Assembly (NCBI RefSeq): GCF_018130695.1
Contig: NZ_JAFCJX010000007.1
Coordinates: 186,001 to 250,000 of the forward strand
From: Bradyrhizobium jicamae
GTDB taxonomy: Bacteria > Pseudomonadota > Alphaproteobacteria > Rhizobiales > Xanthobacteraceae
DNA: 64,000 nucleotides
Direction of reading: 5' to 3'
The stretch's first letter is position 1; the number at the start of each line of letters is the position of its first letter. The notes beneath the pieces are model-generated. The model searched no databases. It had not been told where the DNA came from and saw only the letters and a program-made list of their open reading frames with translations. This document shows positions 18,931-27,511 of the stretch, piece by piece. The position numbers and the translations under genes are program-made.

Positions 18931-19548
18931 TCACGCGGCCTTCAGCAGGCCTTCCTTCTTCAGCGCTTCCTGCACCTTCGGCCGCGCGGCGACGCGGGCC
19001 TTGTAGGCGAGCAGGTTCGGCAGGCCGGAGAAGTCGAAGCCGAGGCGATCGGTGGCCCACATGATCATGGTGAAGAGGTAGCCGTCGGCGACGCTGAACT
19101 GCTTGCCCATCAGGTAGTCGCGGTCGCCGAGCTGGGTCTCCAGATACTTGAACTTGCCCATCGCGCGGTCCTTGAAGAACGCCTTGGCGTCGTCGGCGAG
19201 CACGGGCGCGAATTGCGGTCCGAGATTCTTGTGCAACTCGGTGGTGATGTAGTTCAGCCACTCCAGCAGCTTGTAGCGCTCGGCGGACCCGTGGGCCGGA
19301 ACGAGGTTCTTGTCGGCTACCTTGTCGGCGATCATCTGCACGATCACCGGACCCTCGGTGACGAGATGACCGGGCGCGAACTCGACCGCCGGCACCTGGC
19401 CCTTCGGGTTCACTTTCAGGAAATCGTCACCATTTTCGAGCTTCTTGGCGCGCAAATCGACCTTGACGAGGTCGTAGGGCAGGCCGGCCTCGAGCAGCGC
19501 GATATGCGGCGAGAGCGAGCAGGCGCCGGGCGAGTAATACAGCTTCAT
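18931..19548 (-). CDS. Glutathione S-transferase, beta class
   Basis: A 205-residue protein with an N-terminal thioredoxin-like domain (residues 1-80) and a helical C-terminal domain. MKLYYSPGACSLSPHI places Cys10 where bacterial beta-class enzymes form a mixed disulfide with glutathione, and NPKGQVPAVE supplies the cis-proline of the glutathione site. It conjugates or reduces electrophiles with glutathione in the cytoplasm. It is divergent from a MarR regulator, with two identical-pattern palindromes between them. gshA, which makes the glutathione precursor, follows that regulator. Confidence 0.9.
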   Translation of the reverse strand: MKLYYSPGACSLSPHIALLEAGLPYDLVKVDLRAKKLENGDDFLKVNPKGQVPAVEFAPGHLVTEGPVIVQMIADKVADKNLVPAHGSAERYKLLEWLNYITTELHKNLGPQFAPVLADDAKAFFKDRAMGKFKYLETQLGDRDYLMGKQFSVADGYLFTMIMWATDRLGFDFSGLPNLLAYKARVAARPKVQEALKKEGLLKAA

Positions 19549-19613
19549 GAGGGTTTTCCTTCCCTTTGTTATGGCCGGTTGACGGTATTGGCAGAAGGCG
19601 GGGGCATGACTAA

Positions 19614-19625
19614 ATGCATCTGCAT
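19614..19625. promoter_or_regulatory. Candidate MarR operator 1 (gst/marR intergenic)
   Basis: ATGCATCTGCAT has perfect 5-base arms with a 2-base centre. It lies in the 146-base divergent region, 28 bases before a near-identical palindrome on the same strand. Confidence 0.6.
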
Positions 19626-19641
19626 GGAATAGTCAAGATTG

Positions 19642-19653
19642 ATGCAGCTGCAT
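19642..19653. promoter_or_regulatory. Candidate MarR operator 2 (gst/marR intergenic)
   Basis: ATGCAGCTGCAT is a perfect 12-base palindrome with the same ATGCA half-site as operator 1. The two centres are 28 bases apart. Together they are what a dimeric MarR protein controlling both divergent genes would need. Confidence 0.6.
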
Positions 19654-19694
19654 ACAATGCGCTAGAACAGTCCATGGGACCTAAGAGCTAAACC

Positions 19695-20183
19695 ATGAAA
19701 CGCAAGCCATCGACCGAGGCGACCGCCGCCTGGATCCGCCTGATGCGGGTACAGAGCCGGGTGCTCGACTGTGTCGAACAGGATTTGAAGAAGGCCGGCT
19801 TTCCGCCGCTCGCCTGGTATGACGCGCTGCTCGAGCTGTCGCGCGCGCCGTCCGGCGAGCTGCGCCCGGTCGAGCTCGAGAAGCAGATGCTGATCCCGCA
19901 ATATTCGACCTCGCGGCTGATCGATCGCCTGGTCGACGAGGGCCTTGCCGCGCGGCGCGAATGCAAGATCGACAAGCGCGGCCAGTTCGTCGAGATCACC
20001 GAGGCCGGCCGCGAGCTGCAGAAGCGGATGTGGAGCGCCTATTCGGCCGCGATCGAGAAGCACGTCGGTTCCAAGCTGTCGGACACCGACGCGGTCAAGC
20101 TCTGCGGCCTGCTCGACCGGCTCGGCTGCTCCTGCAGCGATGTCAAGGCGCCGCCCGCGCGAGACGGCGTGTCCGCCCGATGA
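19695..20183 (+). CDS. MarR-family transcriptional regulator
   Basis: A 162-residue winged-helix protein. The recognition region is LEKQMLIPQYSTSRLIDRLVDEGLAARRE (about residues 60-92), followed by the wing CKIDKRGQFVEITEAG. Two adjacent cysteines near the C-terminus (LGCSCSD) could sense thiol-reactive compounds. It is divergent from a GST gene and precedes gshA by 93 bases, so a thiol or electrophile stress role is plausible. The two ATGCA-type palindromes are the probable binding sites. Confidence 0.85.
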   Translation: MKRKPSTEATAAWIRLMRVQSRVLDCVEQDLKKAGFPPLAWYDALLELSRAPSGELRPVELEKQMLIPQYSTSRLIDRLVDEGLAARRECKIDKRGQFVEITEAGRELQKRMWSAYSAAIEKHVGSKLSDTDAVKLCGLLDRLGCSCSDVKAPPARDGVSAR

Positions 20184-20276
20184 TATCTTTGACCCCACCA
20201 ACCGCGCGCCAAAGGGTGCGCGGCTGTCCTTGCCACCACGCGCATTCGATCGAAGCGCTCTCAAGTTGGATTTCGT

Positions 20277-21647
20277 ATGGCGCGTGACCAGATCGATATG
20301 ACGCCCTTGCAATCGCGCGACGAGCTCGTCGCCTGGTTCGAGGCCGGCGTGAAGCCCGAGGCCGATTTCCGCATCGGCACCGAACACGAGAAGACGCCGT
20401 TCACGCTCGAAGGCCACAAGGCGGTGCCTTACGAGGGTGCGAAAGGCATCGGCGCACTGCTCGAAGGCATGAAGCTCCTGCTCGGCTGGGAGCCGATCAT
20501 GGAGAAGGGCAACATCATCGGCCTCTATGACGTCACCGGCGGCGGCGCGATCTCGCTCGAGCCGGGCGGCCAGTTCGAATTGTCGGGCGCGCCGGTCGAG
20601 ACCGTGCACCAGACCCAGAGCGAGCTGATGGCGCATCTGGCGCAGGTGCGCGAGATTGCAACGCCGCTCGGCATCGGCTTCCTCGGCCTCGGCATGACGC
20701 CATCCTTCTCGCGCGCGCAAGTGCCCGTGATGCCGAAGGGCCGCTACAAGATCATGTCGAACTACATGCCGAAGGTCGGCCAATACGGCCTCGACATGAT
20801 GTTCCGCACCTGCACCGTGCAGACCAATCTCGACTTCTCTTCCGAGGCCGACATGGTCAAGAAGCTGCGTGTCTCGCTGGCGCTGCAGCCGGTCGCGACC
20901 GCTTTGTTCGCCAACTCGCCGTTCACCGAAGGCAAGCCGAACGGCTACCTGTCGTTCCGCTCCGAGATCTGGCGCGACACCGACAATGCGCGCTCCGGCA
21001 TGCTGCCCTGGGCGTTCGAGGACGGCATGGGCTTCGAGCGCTATGTCGACTACGCGCTCGATGTGCCCATGTATTTCGTCAAGCGCGGCGAGGAATATAT
21101 CGACGTCTCCGGCTCCTCGTTCCGCGCCTTCTTCGAGGGCCGCAACGAGCGCCTGCCCGGCGAGCGGCCGACGCTGTCGGACTGGGCCAACCATCTCTCG
21201 ACCATCTTCCCCGAGGTGCGGCTGAAGCGTTATCTCGAGATGCGCGGCGCCGACGGCGTGCCGTGGGGCCGGCTGCCGGCGCTGCCGGCGTTCTGGGTCG
21301 GCCTGCTCTATGACAACGACACGCTGAGCGCCGCTTGGGACATCGTGCGCCACTGGACCGCGGCGGAGCGCCAGGCCTTACGGGACGACGTGCCGCGGTT
21401 CGGCTTCAAGGCCCGGATCAAGGACCGCTATCTGTTCGAGATCGCCAAGGAATGCCTGATCCTGGCCCATGCGGGGCTGCGGCGCCGCAACCGGATCGAC
21501 CATCTCGGCCGCGACGAGAGCCGCTATCTCGAGCCGCTGCAGCACATCATCGAGACCGGCCGTTCGCCGGCCGAGGAGATGCTCGACAAGTTCAACGGCC
21601 CCTGGAAGGGCTCGGTGGAACCGGCCTATGCGGAGTATGCATTCTGA
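20277..21647 (+). CDS. gshA: Glutamate-cysteine ligase (plant/alphaproteobacterial type)
   Basis: A 456-residue enzyme of the family shared by plants and alphaproteobacteria, distinct from E. coli GshA. Recognisable parts are FRIGTEHEKTPF near residue 36 (ATP/metal site), GAISLEPGGQFELSGAP near 86 and RTCTVQTNLDF near 180. MARDQIDMTPLQSRDELVAWF opens the protein. It joins glutamate and cysteine with ATP in the first step of glutathione synthesis in the cytoplasm. The start ATG at 20277 is the first in frame. Its neighbours are a MarR regulator and a GST. Confidence 0.93.
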   Translation: MARDQIDMTPLQSRDELVAWFEAGVKPEADFRIGTEHEKTPFTLEGHKAVPYEGAKGIGALLEGMKLLLGWEPIMEKGNIIGLYDVTGGGAISLEPGGQFELSGAPVETVHQTQSELMAHLAQVREIATPLGIGFLGLGMTPSFSRAQVPVMPKGRYKIMSNYMPKVGQYGLDMMFRTCTVQTNLDFSSEADMVKKLRVSLALQPVATALFANSPFTEGKPNGYLSFRSEIWRDTDNARSGMLPWAFEDGMGFERYVDYALDVPMYFVKRGEEYIDVSGSSFRAFFEGRNERLPGERPTLSDWANHLSTIFPEVRLKRYLEMRGADGVPWGRLPALPAFWVGLLYDNDTLSAAWDIVRHWTAAERQALRDDVPRFGFKARIKDRYLFEIAKECLILAHAGLRRRNRIDHLGRDESRYLEPLQHIIETGRSPAEEMLDKFNGPWKGSVEPAYAEYAF

Positions 21648-21653
21648 TCTTTG

Positions 21654-21770
21654 CCTCCCCCGCTTGCGGGGGAGGCCGACGCGCATCGTAAGATGCGTGG
21701 CGGGTGGGGGTGTCTCCACGATGGGGCTCCCAATGCGGAGACACCCCCACCCCGACCCTCCCCCGCAAGC
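21654..21770. repeat. Dispersed palindromic element, family A, copy 2 (left flank of the IS)
   Basis: Starts with CCTCCCCCGCTTGCGGGGG and ends with CCCTCCCCCGCAAGC, with nested GGGTGGGGGTGTCTCC / GGAGACACCCCCACCC. The insertion sequence starts directly at its right edge. It also lies just after the gshA stop. Confidence 0.8.
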
Positions 21771-23234
21771 GCTGTCCAATTCACACATCTTGCGGAGGAA
21801 TTTGATCGCTGATTCCGTGAGTTGAGTGATGATTCGCGGGAGAGAGCGATGTCCGGGATGGATTACGGGCTGGGTCGTTTTGGCGATCTGCGGCTGGAAA
21901 AAGGGGGGTGCATTTGCATGCGGCGCTTGTTGCGCGGCCGGGCTCATGCATCCGCCAGCTGGCGCAACGAGACCGCGCGCGTGAGATTCAGTTCACGCGC
22001 TTTCTGCGCAACGACGCGGTGACGGCAGAAGAGATAGCCGCGCACGCGGCGGAACGCACGGCGGAGTGTGCGCGGGGCCGTGACGTCGTCGTGGTGCAGG
22101 ATACGAGCGAGCTTTCGCTGGGCGGGCGGCGTGCGAAAGCGAACGGCTACGGGCCGATCGGGAAAGGCGGGGCGCTGCGGGGCCTGCTGCTGCATGCGGC
22201 TCTGGCGGTTGATGCCAGCAACGGTGGCGTGATCGGTCTCGTCGATGCGAAGGTGTGGAACCGGACGGGTGGCAAGGCCAGTCATCGCCGGTTGCGGACG
22301 ACGACCCAAAAGGAGTCGCAACGCTGGCTGGACAGCACGAGGCGCGCTGCAGAGGTGCTGACGGAGGCGGCGAGCGTCACGGTGGTCTCGGACCGGGAAA
22401 GCGACATCTACGCGCACCTCGCGTTCCGTCCGTCGGCGACGCATCTGATCGTGCGAGCCTGCCAGAACCGCCGGATCGAGACGGGCGAGGAAGAGCAGCA
22501 GATCGATCTGCTGTTCTCGCATATCGATAGTTTACCGGAAGACGGCCGCCTCAACGTCCGCATTCCTGCGGCTCCCGGCCGCAAGGCGCGCAGCAGCGAG
22601 CTGGCCGTCCGCTTCTCGTCTGTGGTCCTGCGCAGGCCCCTGCATGGGGCAGCCGATCTGCCCGAAACGGTCAAGCTGACCATGGTCGATATCCGCGAGA
22701 CATCGACACCGGAGGGTGGCAAGCCGATCCATTGGCGGCTGCTGACGACTCATCCAGTCACGAACATCGCCGAAGCGCGGCGCATCGTTGAGCTCTACCG
22801 GATGCGCTGGGCCGTCGAGGAATACTTCCACACGCAGAAGACCGGGGGCTTCGACATCGAAGCCGCCGACATCAGCGATCCCGAGGTCATGATCAGGCTC
22901 GCCGCTGCGGTGGCCGTCGCGGCTGTATCGGTGATGCAACTGGTCAAGGCGCGCGATGGCACCACCGGCCAAAACCTGATCGAGGTCTTCGAGCCTGCCG
23001 ATCAAGCCATCGTCGAGGCCATCTCGGCAAAACTGGAAGGCAAGACCGAGCGGCAAAAGAACACGCACCCAAAGGGGTCGCTGGCCTTCGCCGCCTGGGT
23101 CATTGCCCGCTTAGGCGGATGGGATGGCTACTACGGCAAGCCGGGACCAAAAACCATGCGCATCGGGCTCGAAGCCTTCCAAGCCATCAAATTTGGCGCC
23201 ACTCTGGGGCTCCGCGATGTGTGAATCGAACAGC
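21771..23234 (+). mobile_element. IS4-family (Tn5/IS50-like) insertion sequence, about 1.46 kb
   Basis: The ends are inverted: the left CTGTCCAATTCACACATC (21772-21789) matches the reverse complement of the right end (23216-23233) at 16 of 18 positions. One further G/C pair extends the match outward. The transposase stop codon lies inside the right terminal repeat. Copies of the family A palindromic repeat abut both ends, and because they are themselves self-complementary no clear target-site duplication can be identified. Confidence 0.85.
21849..23224 (+). pseudogene. IS4-family Tn5-like transposase, interrupted by a -1 frameshift
   Basis: The N-terminus (MSGMDYGLGRFGDLRLEKGG) is read from ATG 21849. 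At AAAAAGGGGGG (21898-21908) the family continuation HLHAALVARPGSCIRQL moves to the -1 frame, which then stays open to the stop at 23222-23224. The rest has the full DDE set: Asp in VVQDTSELS (codon 22100), Asp in VSDRESDIY (codon 22391) and Glu in the Y-R-E-K signature YRMRWAVEEYFHTQK (codon 22817). The A5G6 run could allow slippage producing active enzyme, or a lost G may have inactivated it. Without the N-terminal part the transposase would lack its end-binding segment. Confidence 0.8.
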
Positions 23235-23346
23235 CCGCTTGCGGGGGAGGGCGGGGTGGGGGTGCTTCCACGTTGGGATTCCCTGTGTGGAGCGAGCCCC
23301 CACCCGCCGCGCTACGCGCGTCGGCCTCCCCCGCAAGCGGGAGAGG
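23234..23346. repeat. Dispersed palindromic element, family A, copy 3 (right flank of the IS)
   Basis: Begins CCCGCTTGCGGGGGAGG and ends CCTCCCCCGCAAGCGGGAG, with GGGTGGGGGTG / AGCCCCCACCC nested. It abuts the right end of the insertion sequence and the 3' end of csoR. Confidence 0.8.
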
Positions 23347-23361
23347 CGAAGCAAGCCCGCC

Positions 23362-23646
23362 TCACCGATCCGCCCGCCCGATCACATCCATCAACTCGGC
23401 GATCTTGCGCCGCTGGTCGGCTTTGTCGCCGGACGAGATCGCGTGCTCCACGCAATGCGCGACATGGTCGCGCAGGATCTCCTCCTCGACGCGGCGGAGC
23501 GCCGCGCGGGCGGCGGCGATCTGCGTCACCACGTCGATGCAATAGCGGTCTTCCTCGACCATGCCGGCGAGGCCGCGGACCTGGCCCTCGATTCGTTTGA
23601 GACGTTTCAAACAGGATGTCTTGATCTCTTCGCGCATAGGGCTCAT
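23362..23646 (-). CDS. csoR: CsoR-type copper-sensing repressor
   Basis: A 94-residue all-helical CsoR/RcnR-family protein. The Cu(I) ligand set Cys36-His61-Cys65 is present (RYCIDV and [12 protein letters not shown]), which separates CsoR from the nickel (RcnR) and formaldehyde (FrmR) branches. An extra Cys12 lies near the N-terminus. The start at 23646 (MSPMREEIK) is chosen because the 21 residues upstream are not family-like and would run through the operator. It is divergent from copA. The palindrome at 23646-23664 touches its start codon, so it should repress both genes until copper binds. Confidence 0.88.
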   Translation of the reverse strand: MSPMREEIKTSCLKRLKRIEGQVRGLAGMVEEDRYCIDVVTQIAAARAALRRVEEEILRDHVAHCVEHAISSGDKADQRRKIAELMDVIGRADR

Positions 23647-23664
23647 ATACCCCCCTAGGGTATA
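23646..23664. promoter_or_regulatory. CsoR operator
   Basis: TATACCC and GGGTATA are perfect 7-base arms around CCCTA. G-tract dyads flanked by TATA are the known CsoR binding pattern. The site overlaps the csoR start codon and lies 39 bases before the copA start. Confidence 0.75.
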
Positions 23665-23702
23665 TTGTTCAAGGGGCCGGGCTGCCGGCCGGGAAGAGTT
23701 TC

Positions 23703-26159
23703 GTGGCACATTCAGAGCACGACCATTCGCACGTCGGGCACGCTCATCATCACGGCGCGCCTGCGCATTCCTGCTGCGGCGGCAAGCACGAGCATGGCGA
23801 CAAGCCGACGGAGCCGGCGCTGGCGATCGATCCGGTCTGCGGCATGAAGGTCAATCCGGCGACCGCAAAGCATCGCTTCACCTACCAAGGCGAGGAGTAT
23901 CTGTTCTGCAGCGGCCGCTGCCGCGAGCGCTTCGAGGCCGAGCCCGAGAAATTCCTCAAGCCACGTGAGCCGGAACCGCCGGCGCCTGAAGGCACCATCT
24001 ACACCTGTCCGATGCATCCGGAGATCCGGCAGGTCGGTCCCGGCTCGTGCCCGATCTGCGGCATGGCGCTGGAGCCGGAGCAGGTCTCGCTCGACGACGG
24101 TCCTGATCCTGAATTGATCGACATGACGCGGCGGTTCTGGATCGGCCTCGCGCTGACCTTGCCGGTGTTCGTGCTGGAGATGGGCGGCCATCTCGGCATG
24201 GGGCATTTGGTCGAGCCGAATTGGTCGAACTGGATTTCGCTCGTACTGGCGACGCCGGTGGTGCTGTGGGCCGGTGCGCCGTTCTTCGTGCGCGGCTGGC
24301 AGTCGCTTGGGCTTGATCCCGAAAAGTGGCTTTCCGGTTTTCGGACAAGATCAAGCCCCACTCAAAATCGGACGCGCAATCTCAACATGTTCACGCTGAT
24401 CGCGATGGGCACCGGCGTCGCGTATCTCTACAGCGTCGTCGCGACCGTGGCGCCGCAACTGTTTCCACCAGCCTTCCGCGACATGCATGGCGCGGTCGCG
24501 GTGTATTTCGAGGCGGCGGCCGTCATCACCGTGCTGGTGCTGCTTGGCCAGGTGCTGGAGCTTCGCGCCCGTGCGCAGACCTCGGGCGCGATCCGTGCGC
24601 TGCTGGGCCTGGCGCCGAAGACCGCGCGCCGCATCACCGATCAGGGCGACGAGGATATCGACATCGACGCGATCAAGGTCGGCGATCTCTTGCGCGTGCG
24701 GCCCGGCGAGAAGATTCCGGTCGACGGCGTCGTGACCGAAGGCCGCGCCGTGCTCGATGAATCCATGGTGACGGGCGAGTCGATGCCGGTCTCCAAGGCC
24801 GAGGGCGATCGCGTGATCGGCGGCACCGTGAACCAGAGCGGCGGCCTGGTGATGCGTGCCGAGAAGATCGGCCGCGACACCATGCTGGCGCGGATCGTCG
24901 ACATGGTCGCGAAGGCGCAGCGCTCGCGCGCGCCGATCCAGCGCCTGGCCGACCGCGTCGCCGGCTGGTTCGTGCCGGCGGTGATTGCGGCGGCCGTGCT
25001 GGCGTTTATCGCCTGGCTCACCTTCGGTCCGGAGCCGCGCTTCACGTTTGCACTGGTCGCCGCCGTCACCGTGCTGATCATCGCCTGTCCCTGCGCGCTT
25101 GGCCTCGCAACCCCGATGTCGATCATGGTCGGCGTCGGCCGCGGCGCGCAGTCCGGCATCCTGATCCGCGACGCGCAGGCGCTGGAGCGGATGGAGGCGA
25201 TCGACACCATCGTGATCGACAAGACCGGAACCCTCACCGAGGGCAAGCCGAAGGTGACGAAAGTAATTGCGGCCGCAGGTTTTGATGAGAACTACCTGCT
25301 GCGCGTTGCCGCGAGCGTCGAGCAGGGCAGTGAACATCCGCTGGCGCATGCGATCCTCGTCGCAGCCAAGGAGCGCAGCGTTGCGCTCGTGCCGGTGAAC
25401 GAGTTTGCCTCGCCCTCCGGCAAGGGCGCGACCGGCATCGTCGACGGCAAGCAGGTTGCGCTCGGCAACGCGATGCTGATGAGCGAGCTGAGGATTGCGA
25501 CGGGAGCGCTCGACCAGGCTGCGGACGCCGCACGGCAGGATGGCGCCACCGCGATCTACGCGGCGGTCGATGGCCGGATCGCCGGCGTGATCGCGATCGC
25601 GGATCCGATCAAGGCTTCGGCGGCGGGCGCGCTGCAAGCCCTCCGCAGCGACGGCCTGCGCGTGGTGATGCTGACCGGCGACAACGAGACCACCGCGCGT
25701 GCGGTGGCGCACACTCTCGGAATCGACGAGGTCGAGGCCGGTGTGCTGCCTGAGCGCAAGAGCGATGTCGTGCAGCGGTTACGCGGCGAGGGCCGCAAGG
25801 TCGCGATGGTCGGTGACGGCATCAACGATGCACCGGCGCTCGCGGCCGCCGATGTCGGCATCGCCATGGGCGGCGGCACCGACGTCGCGATCGAAAGCGC
25901 AGGGGTGACGCTGCTCACCGGCGATCTGATGGGCCTGGTGCGTGCGCGCCGTCTGTCGGTCGCGACCATGCGCAACATCCGCCAGAATCTGGCGTTTGCC
26001 TTCGTCTACAACGCCGCCGGCGTCCCCATTGCTGCCGGCGTGCTGTATCCGCTGTTCGGCCTGCTCCTGTCGCCGATGGTCGGCGCTGCTGCGATGGCGC
26101 TGTCCTCGGTCAGCGTCATCGGCAATGCGTTGCGGTTGTCACGCGTGAAGCTGGATTGA
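23703..26159 (+). CDS. copA: Cu(I)-exporting P1B-type ATPase with YHS and heavy-metal-binding domains
   Basis: An 818-residue pump. A His-rich head (residues 1-32) is followed by a YHS domain (DPVCGMKVN ... [10 protein letters not shown], about 43-82) and a short heavy-metal domain (CPMHPE ... CPICGM, about 101-121). The ATPase core comes next: TGES near 357, the metal-transporting CPC in [13 protein letters not shown] near 462, the phosphorylated Asp in [11 protein letters not shown] near 504, and [10 protein letters not shown] near 703. The start is GTG 23703, with GGAAGAG 5 bases upstream. About 17-20 residues between the second helix ([12 protein letters not shown]) and [12 protein letters not shown] are encoded by a repeat element inserted in frame. 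It pumps copper out of the cytoplasm under control of the divergent csoR. Confidence 0.9.
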   Translation: MAHSEHDHSHVGHAHHHGAPAHSCCGGKHEHGDKPTEPALAIDPVCGMKVNPATAKHRFTYQGEEYLFCSGRCRERFEAEPEKFLKPREPEPPAPEGTIYTCPMHPEIRQVGPGSCPICGMALEPEQVSLDDGPDPELIDMTRRFWIGLALTLPVFVLEMGGHLGMGHLVEPNWSNWISLVLATPVVLWAGAPFFVRGWQSLGLDPEKWLSGFRTRSSPTQNRTRNLNMFTLIAMGTGVAYLYSVVATVAPQLFPPAFRDMHGAVAVYFEAAAVITVLVLLGQVLELRARAQTSGAIRALLGLAPKTARRITDQGDEDIDIDAIKVGDLLRVRPGEKIPVDGVVTEGRAVLDESMVTGESMPVSKAEGDRVIGGTVNQSGGLVMRAEKIGRDTMLARIVDMVAKAQRSRAPIQRLADRVAGWFVPAVIAAAVLAFIAWLTFGPEPRFTFALVAAVTVLIIACPCALGLATPMSIMVGVGRGAQSGILIRDAQALERMEAIDTIVIDKTGTLTEGKPKVTKVIAAAGFDENYLLRVAASVEQGSEHPLAHAILVAAKERSVALVPVNEFASPSGKGATGIVDGKQVALGNAMLMSELRIATGALDQAADAARQDGATAIYAAVDGRIAGVIAIADPIKASAAGALQALRSDGLRVVMLTGDNETTARAVAHTLGIDEVEAGVLPERKSDVVQRLRGEGRKVAMVGDGINDAPALAAADVGIAMGGGTDVAIESAGVTLLTGDLMGLVRARRLSVATMRNIRQNLAFAFVYNAAGVPIAAGVLYPLFGLLLSPMVGAAAMALSSVSVIGNALRLSRVKLD
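24309..24358 (+). repeat. Palindromic repeat (family D) inserted in frame inside copA
   Basis: Arms GGGCTTGATC (24309-24318) and GATCAAGCCC (24349-24358) are perfect inverses, with CGAAAA/TTTTCG nested. The inner part (GATCCCGAAAAGTGG ... CGGTTTTCGGACAAGATCA) aligns with the intergenic elements at 63308-63350 and, reversed, 27838-27880. It encodes about residues 203-219 of CopA, absent from the usual family pattern. Confidence 0.8.
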
Positions 26160-26169
26160 GCCCTCCTTC

Positions 26170-26385
26170 CTTCGCCTCGCCCCGCTTGCGGGGAGAGGCC
26201 GGAACGCATCGTCAGATGCGTTCCGGGTGAGGGAACTCTCCGCGATCGAGCTGTGAGTTGTCTCGAAAGGTGCTGTCTTCCGCGAGCAGCGAACGCCTCG
26301 CTCGCGTGCCTCGCCCCTCACCCGAAATCCAAGCTGCGCTTGAATTTCGACCTCTCCCCGCTGAAGGGCGGGGAGAGGTGAAGAG
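26170..26385. repeat. Palindromic intergenic element, family A-like, long variant
   Basis: The gap between copA and the convergent lyase gene starts with a CCCCGCTTGCGGGG hairpin. It contains the hairpin GGAACGCATC/GATGCGTTCC, and ends with CCTCTCCCCGC ... GCGGGGAGAGG. GGGTGAGGG and CCCTCACCC are placed inversely inside. No coding content. Confidence 0.65.
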
Positions 26386-26386
26386 A

Positions 26387-27304
26387 CTACGCCGTTTCCA
26401 ACTTCGCTGGCGTCCGTCGCTCGATCTCGTGATCGAGCCACGTCGCGAGCTCCGCGCTGACCTCGACCATCGGCAGCCGGACCTCGGCGCTGTCGATCAG
26501 GCCGTGCCGCCACAGAAAGTGCTTGGCGGGTGACGGGCTCGGCTCGGCGAACAACAGCCTGGTGAGGTTTGCGACGCTCTTCCAGCACGCCTGCGCGGCG
26601 TCGCGCTGGCCCTGCTGCAGATGCGTGCGGATCGATGCGAAGGTCTCGGTCTCCAGATGTGCCGACAACAGGATCGCGCCATCGGCGCCGTCGCTGAGCG
26701 CATCAAAAGTCTGTGCATCCTCGCCGGTCAGCACGCGGAAGCCGGCCGGGCGGCGCTCGAGGAAATCGATGGTCTGCGCGCGGTCGGCGCAGCAATCCTT
26801 CATGCCGACGATGTTGGGATGATCAGCGAGTGCGAGCAGCGTGTCGTTGGTGAGGTTGACGCCGGTGCGATAGGGGATGTTGTAGAGCACCAGCGGCCAG
26901 GCCGCGTGATCGGCGAGCGCGGTGAAATGCTGCGTGAGGCCGCGCTGTGACGGCCGTGTATAGTAGGGGCTTGCGATCAGATAGCCGTCGATCGGCCAGT
27001 CCGCGGTCTCATCCAGCGCGTCCTTCATCTTGGCTGTGCTGGCGCCGGATAGCCCAAGACACAGCGGCAGGGGGCGGCGGATTTCCCCGAACTCGGCGCG
27101 CACCACGCCCACCAGGCGCTCCAGCTCGGCCGTGCTGAGCGACATGCCCTCGCCAGAGGTGGCGCCGAGGATGAAGCCGTCGACAGGGCGGCTGGCGTAG
27201 TGACGGACGAGGCGTCTGAGTGACGGCTCGTCCAGTTCGCCATTGCGAAATGGCGTGACGAGGGGCAGCCAGAGGCCGTGCAATCGGGATCGTAGGTCAG
27301 TCAT
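26387..27304 (-). CDS. DapA/NAL-family aldolase-lyase (dihydrodipicolinate synthase-like)
   Basis: A 305-residue TIM-barrel protein. The Schiff-base lysine is Lys159 in NIVGMKDC. The catalytic tyrosine is Tyr131 and the carboxylate-binding arginine is Arg136 in YNIPYRTG. The substrate loop is GATSGEG (Thr49, Ser50), where true DapA has two threonines. Family members condense or cleave pyruvate with an aldehyde; the altered loop and the isolated location suggest a paralogue, not the lysine enzyme. The ATG at 27304 has AAGGAG 8 bases upstream. An intrinsic-terminator hairpin lies about 47 bases before the start, which suggests attenuation or an upstream small RNA. Confidence 0.82.
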   Translation of the reverse strand: MTDLRSRLHGLWLPLVTPFRNGELDEPSLRRLVRHYASRPVDGFILGATSGEGMSLSTAELERLVGVVRAEFGEIRRPLPLCLGLSGASTAKMKDALDETADWPIDGYLIASPYYTRPSQRGLTQHFTALADHAAWPLVLYNIPYRTGVNLTNDTLLALADHPNIVGMKDCCADRAQTIDFLERRPAGFRVLTGEDAQTFDALSDGADGAILLSAHLETETFASIRTHLQQGQRDAAQACWKSVANLTRLLFAEPSPSPAKHFLWRHGLIDSAEVRLPMVEVSAELATWLDHEIERRTPAKLETA

Positions 27305-27345
27305 GGTTCCATCTCCTTGAGGATGTTTGCCGGAGACGGGACTCA

Positions 27346-27476
27346 AGAAAAAACCCCGTCCAGACGGCGGGGTTTCGGGATCGTCAAACTGCGAAGTGAT
27401 CTTATCGCGCGCGACCTCGTGCCCCCGGATGGGGAGCTTTTTTCGAGAACAGAGCGGCGCACGAAATCGTGATCAT
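27346..27476 (-). ncRNA. Candidate leader or small RNA upstream of the DapA-like gene
   Basis: On the minus strand a promoter-like TTGACA (27506-27511) is followed after 17 bases by CATCAT (27483-27488). This predicts a transcript from about 27476. It would end at a terminator formed by AAACCCCG/CGGGGTTT (27351-27375, 8-bp stem) followed by a run of Ts. The lyase start codon is only 47 bases beyond. Either this is a free RNA of about 130 nt or an attenuator for the lyase gene. I recognise no known family. Confidence 0.5.
27351..27375 (-). terminator. Intrinsic terminator/attenuator before the DapA-like gene
   Basis: An 8-bp GC-rich stem (AAACCCCG with CGGGGTTT) with a 9-base loop. Read on the minus strand it is followed by a T-run. 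It lies in the 5' region of the lyase gene rather than after a gene. Confidence 0.75.
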
Positions 27477-27482
27477 GGGACA

Positions 27483-27511
27483 ATGATGCGGGCACGCGCT
27501 TGAGTTGTCAA
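27483..27511 (-). promoter_or_regulatory. Candidate sigma-70 promoter with adjacent 14-base palindrome
   Basis: Minus-strand TTGACA, 17-base spacer, CATCAT. Directly upstream is the perfect palindrome ATGCGTGCACGCAT (27511-27524), which touches the -35 box and is a likely regulator site. Confidence 0.5.

Noticed and set aside
21648..23360. Larger composite transposon or genomic island around the IS
   Set aside because: Only one IS is seen, no second copy or cargo genes; the neighbours gshA and csoR/copA are chromosomal in character.
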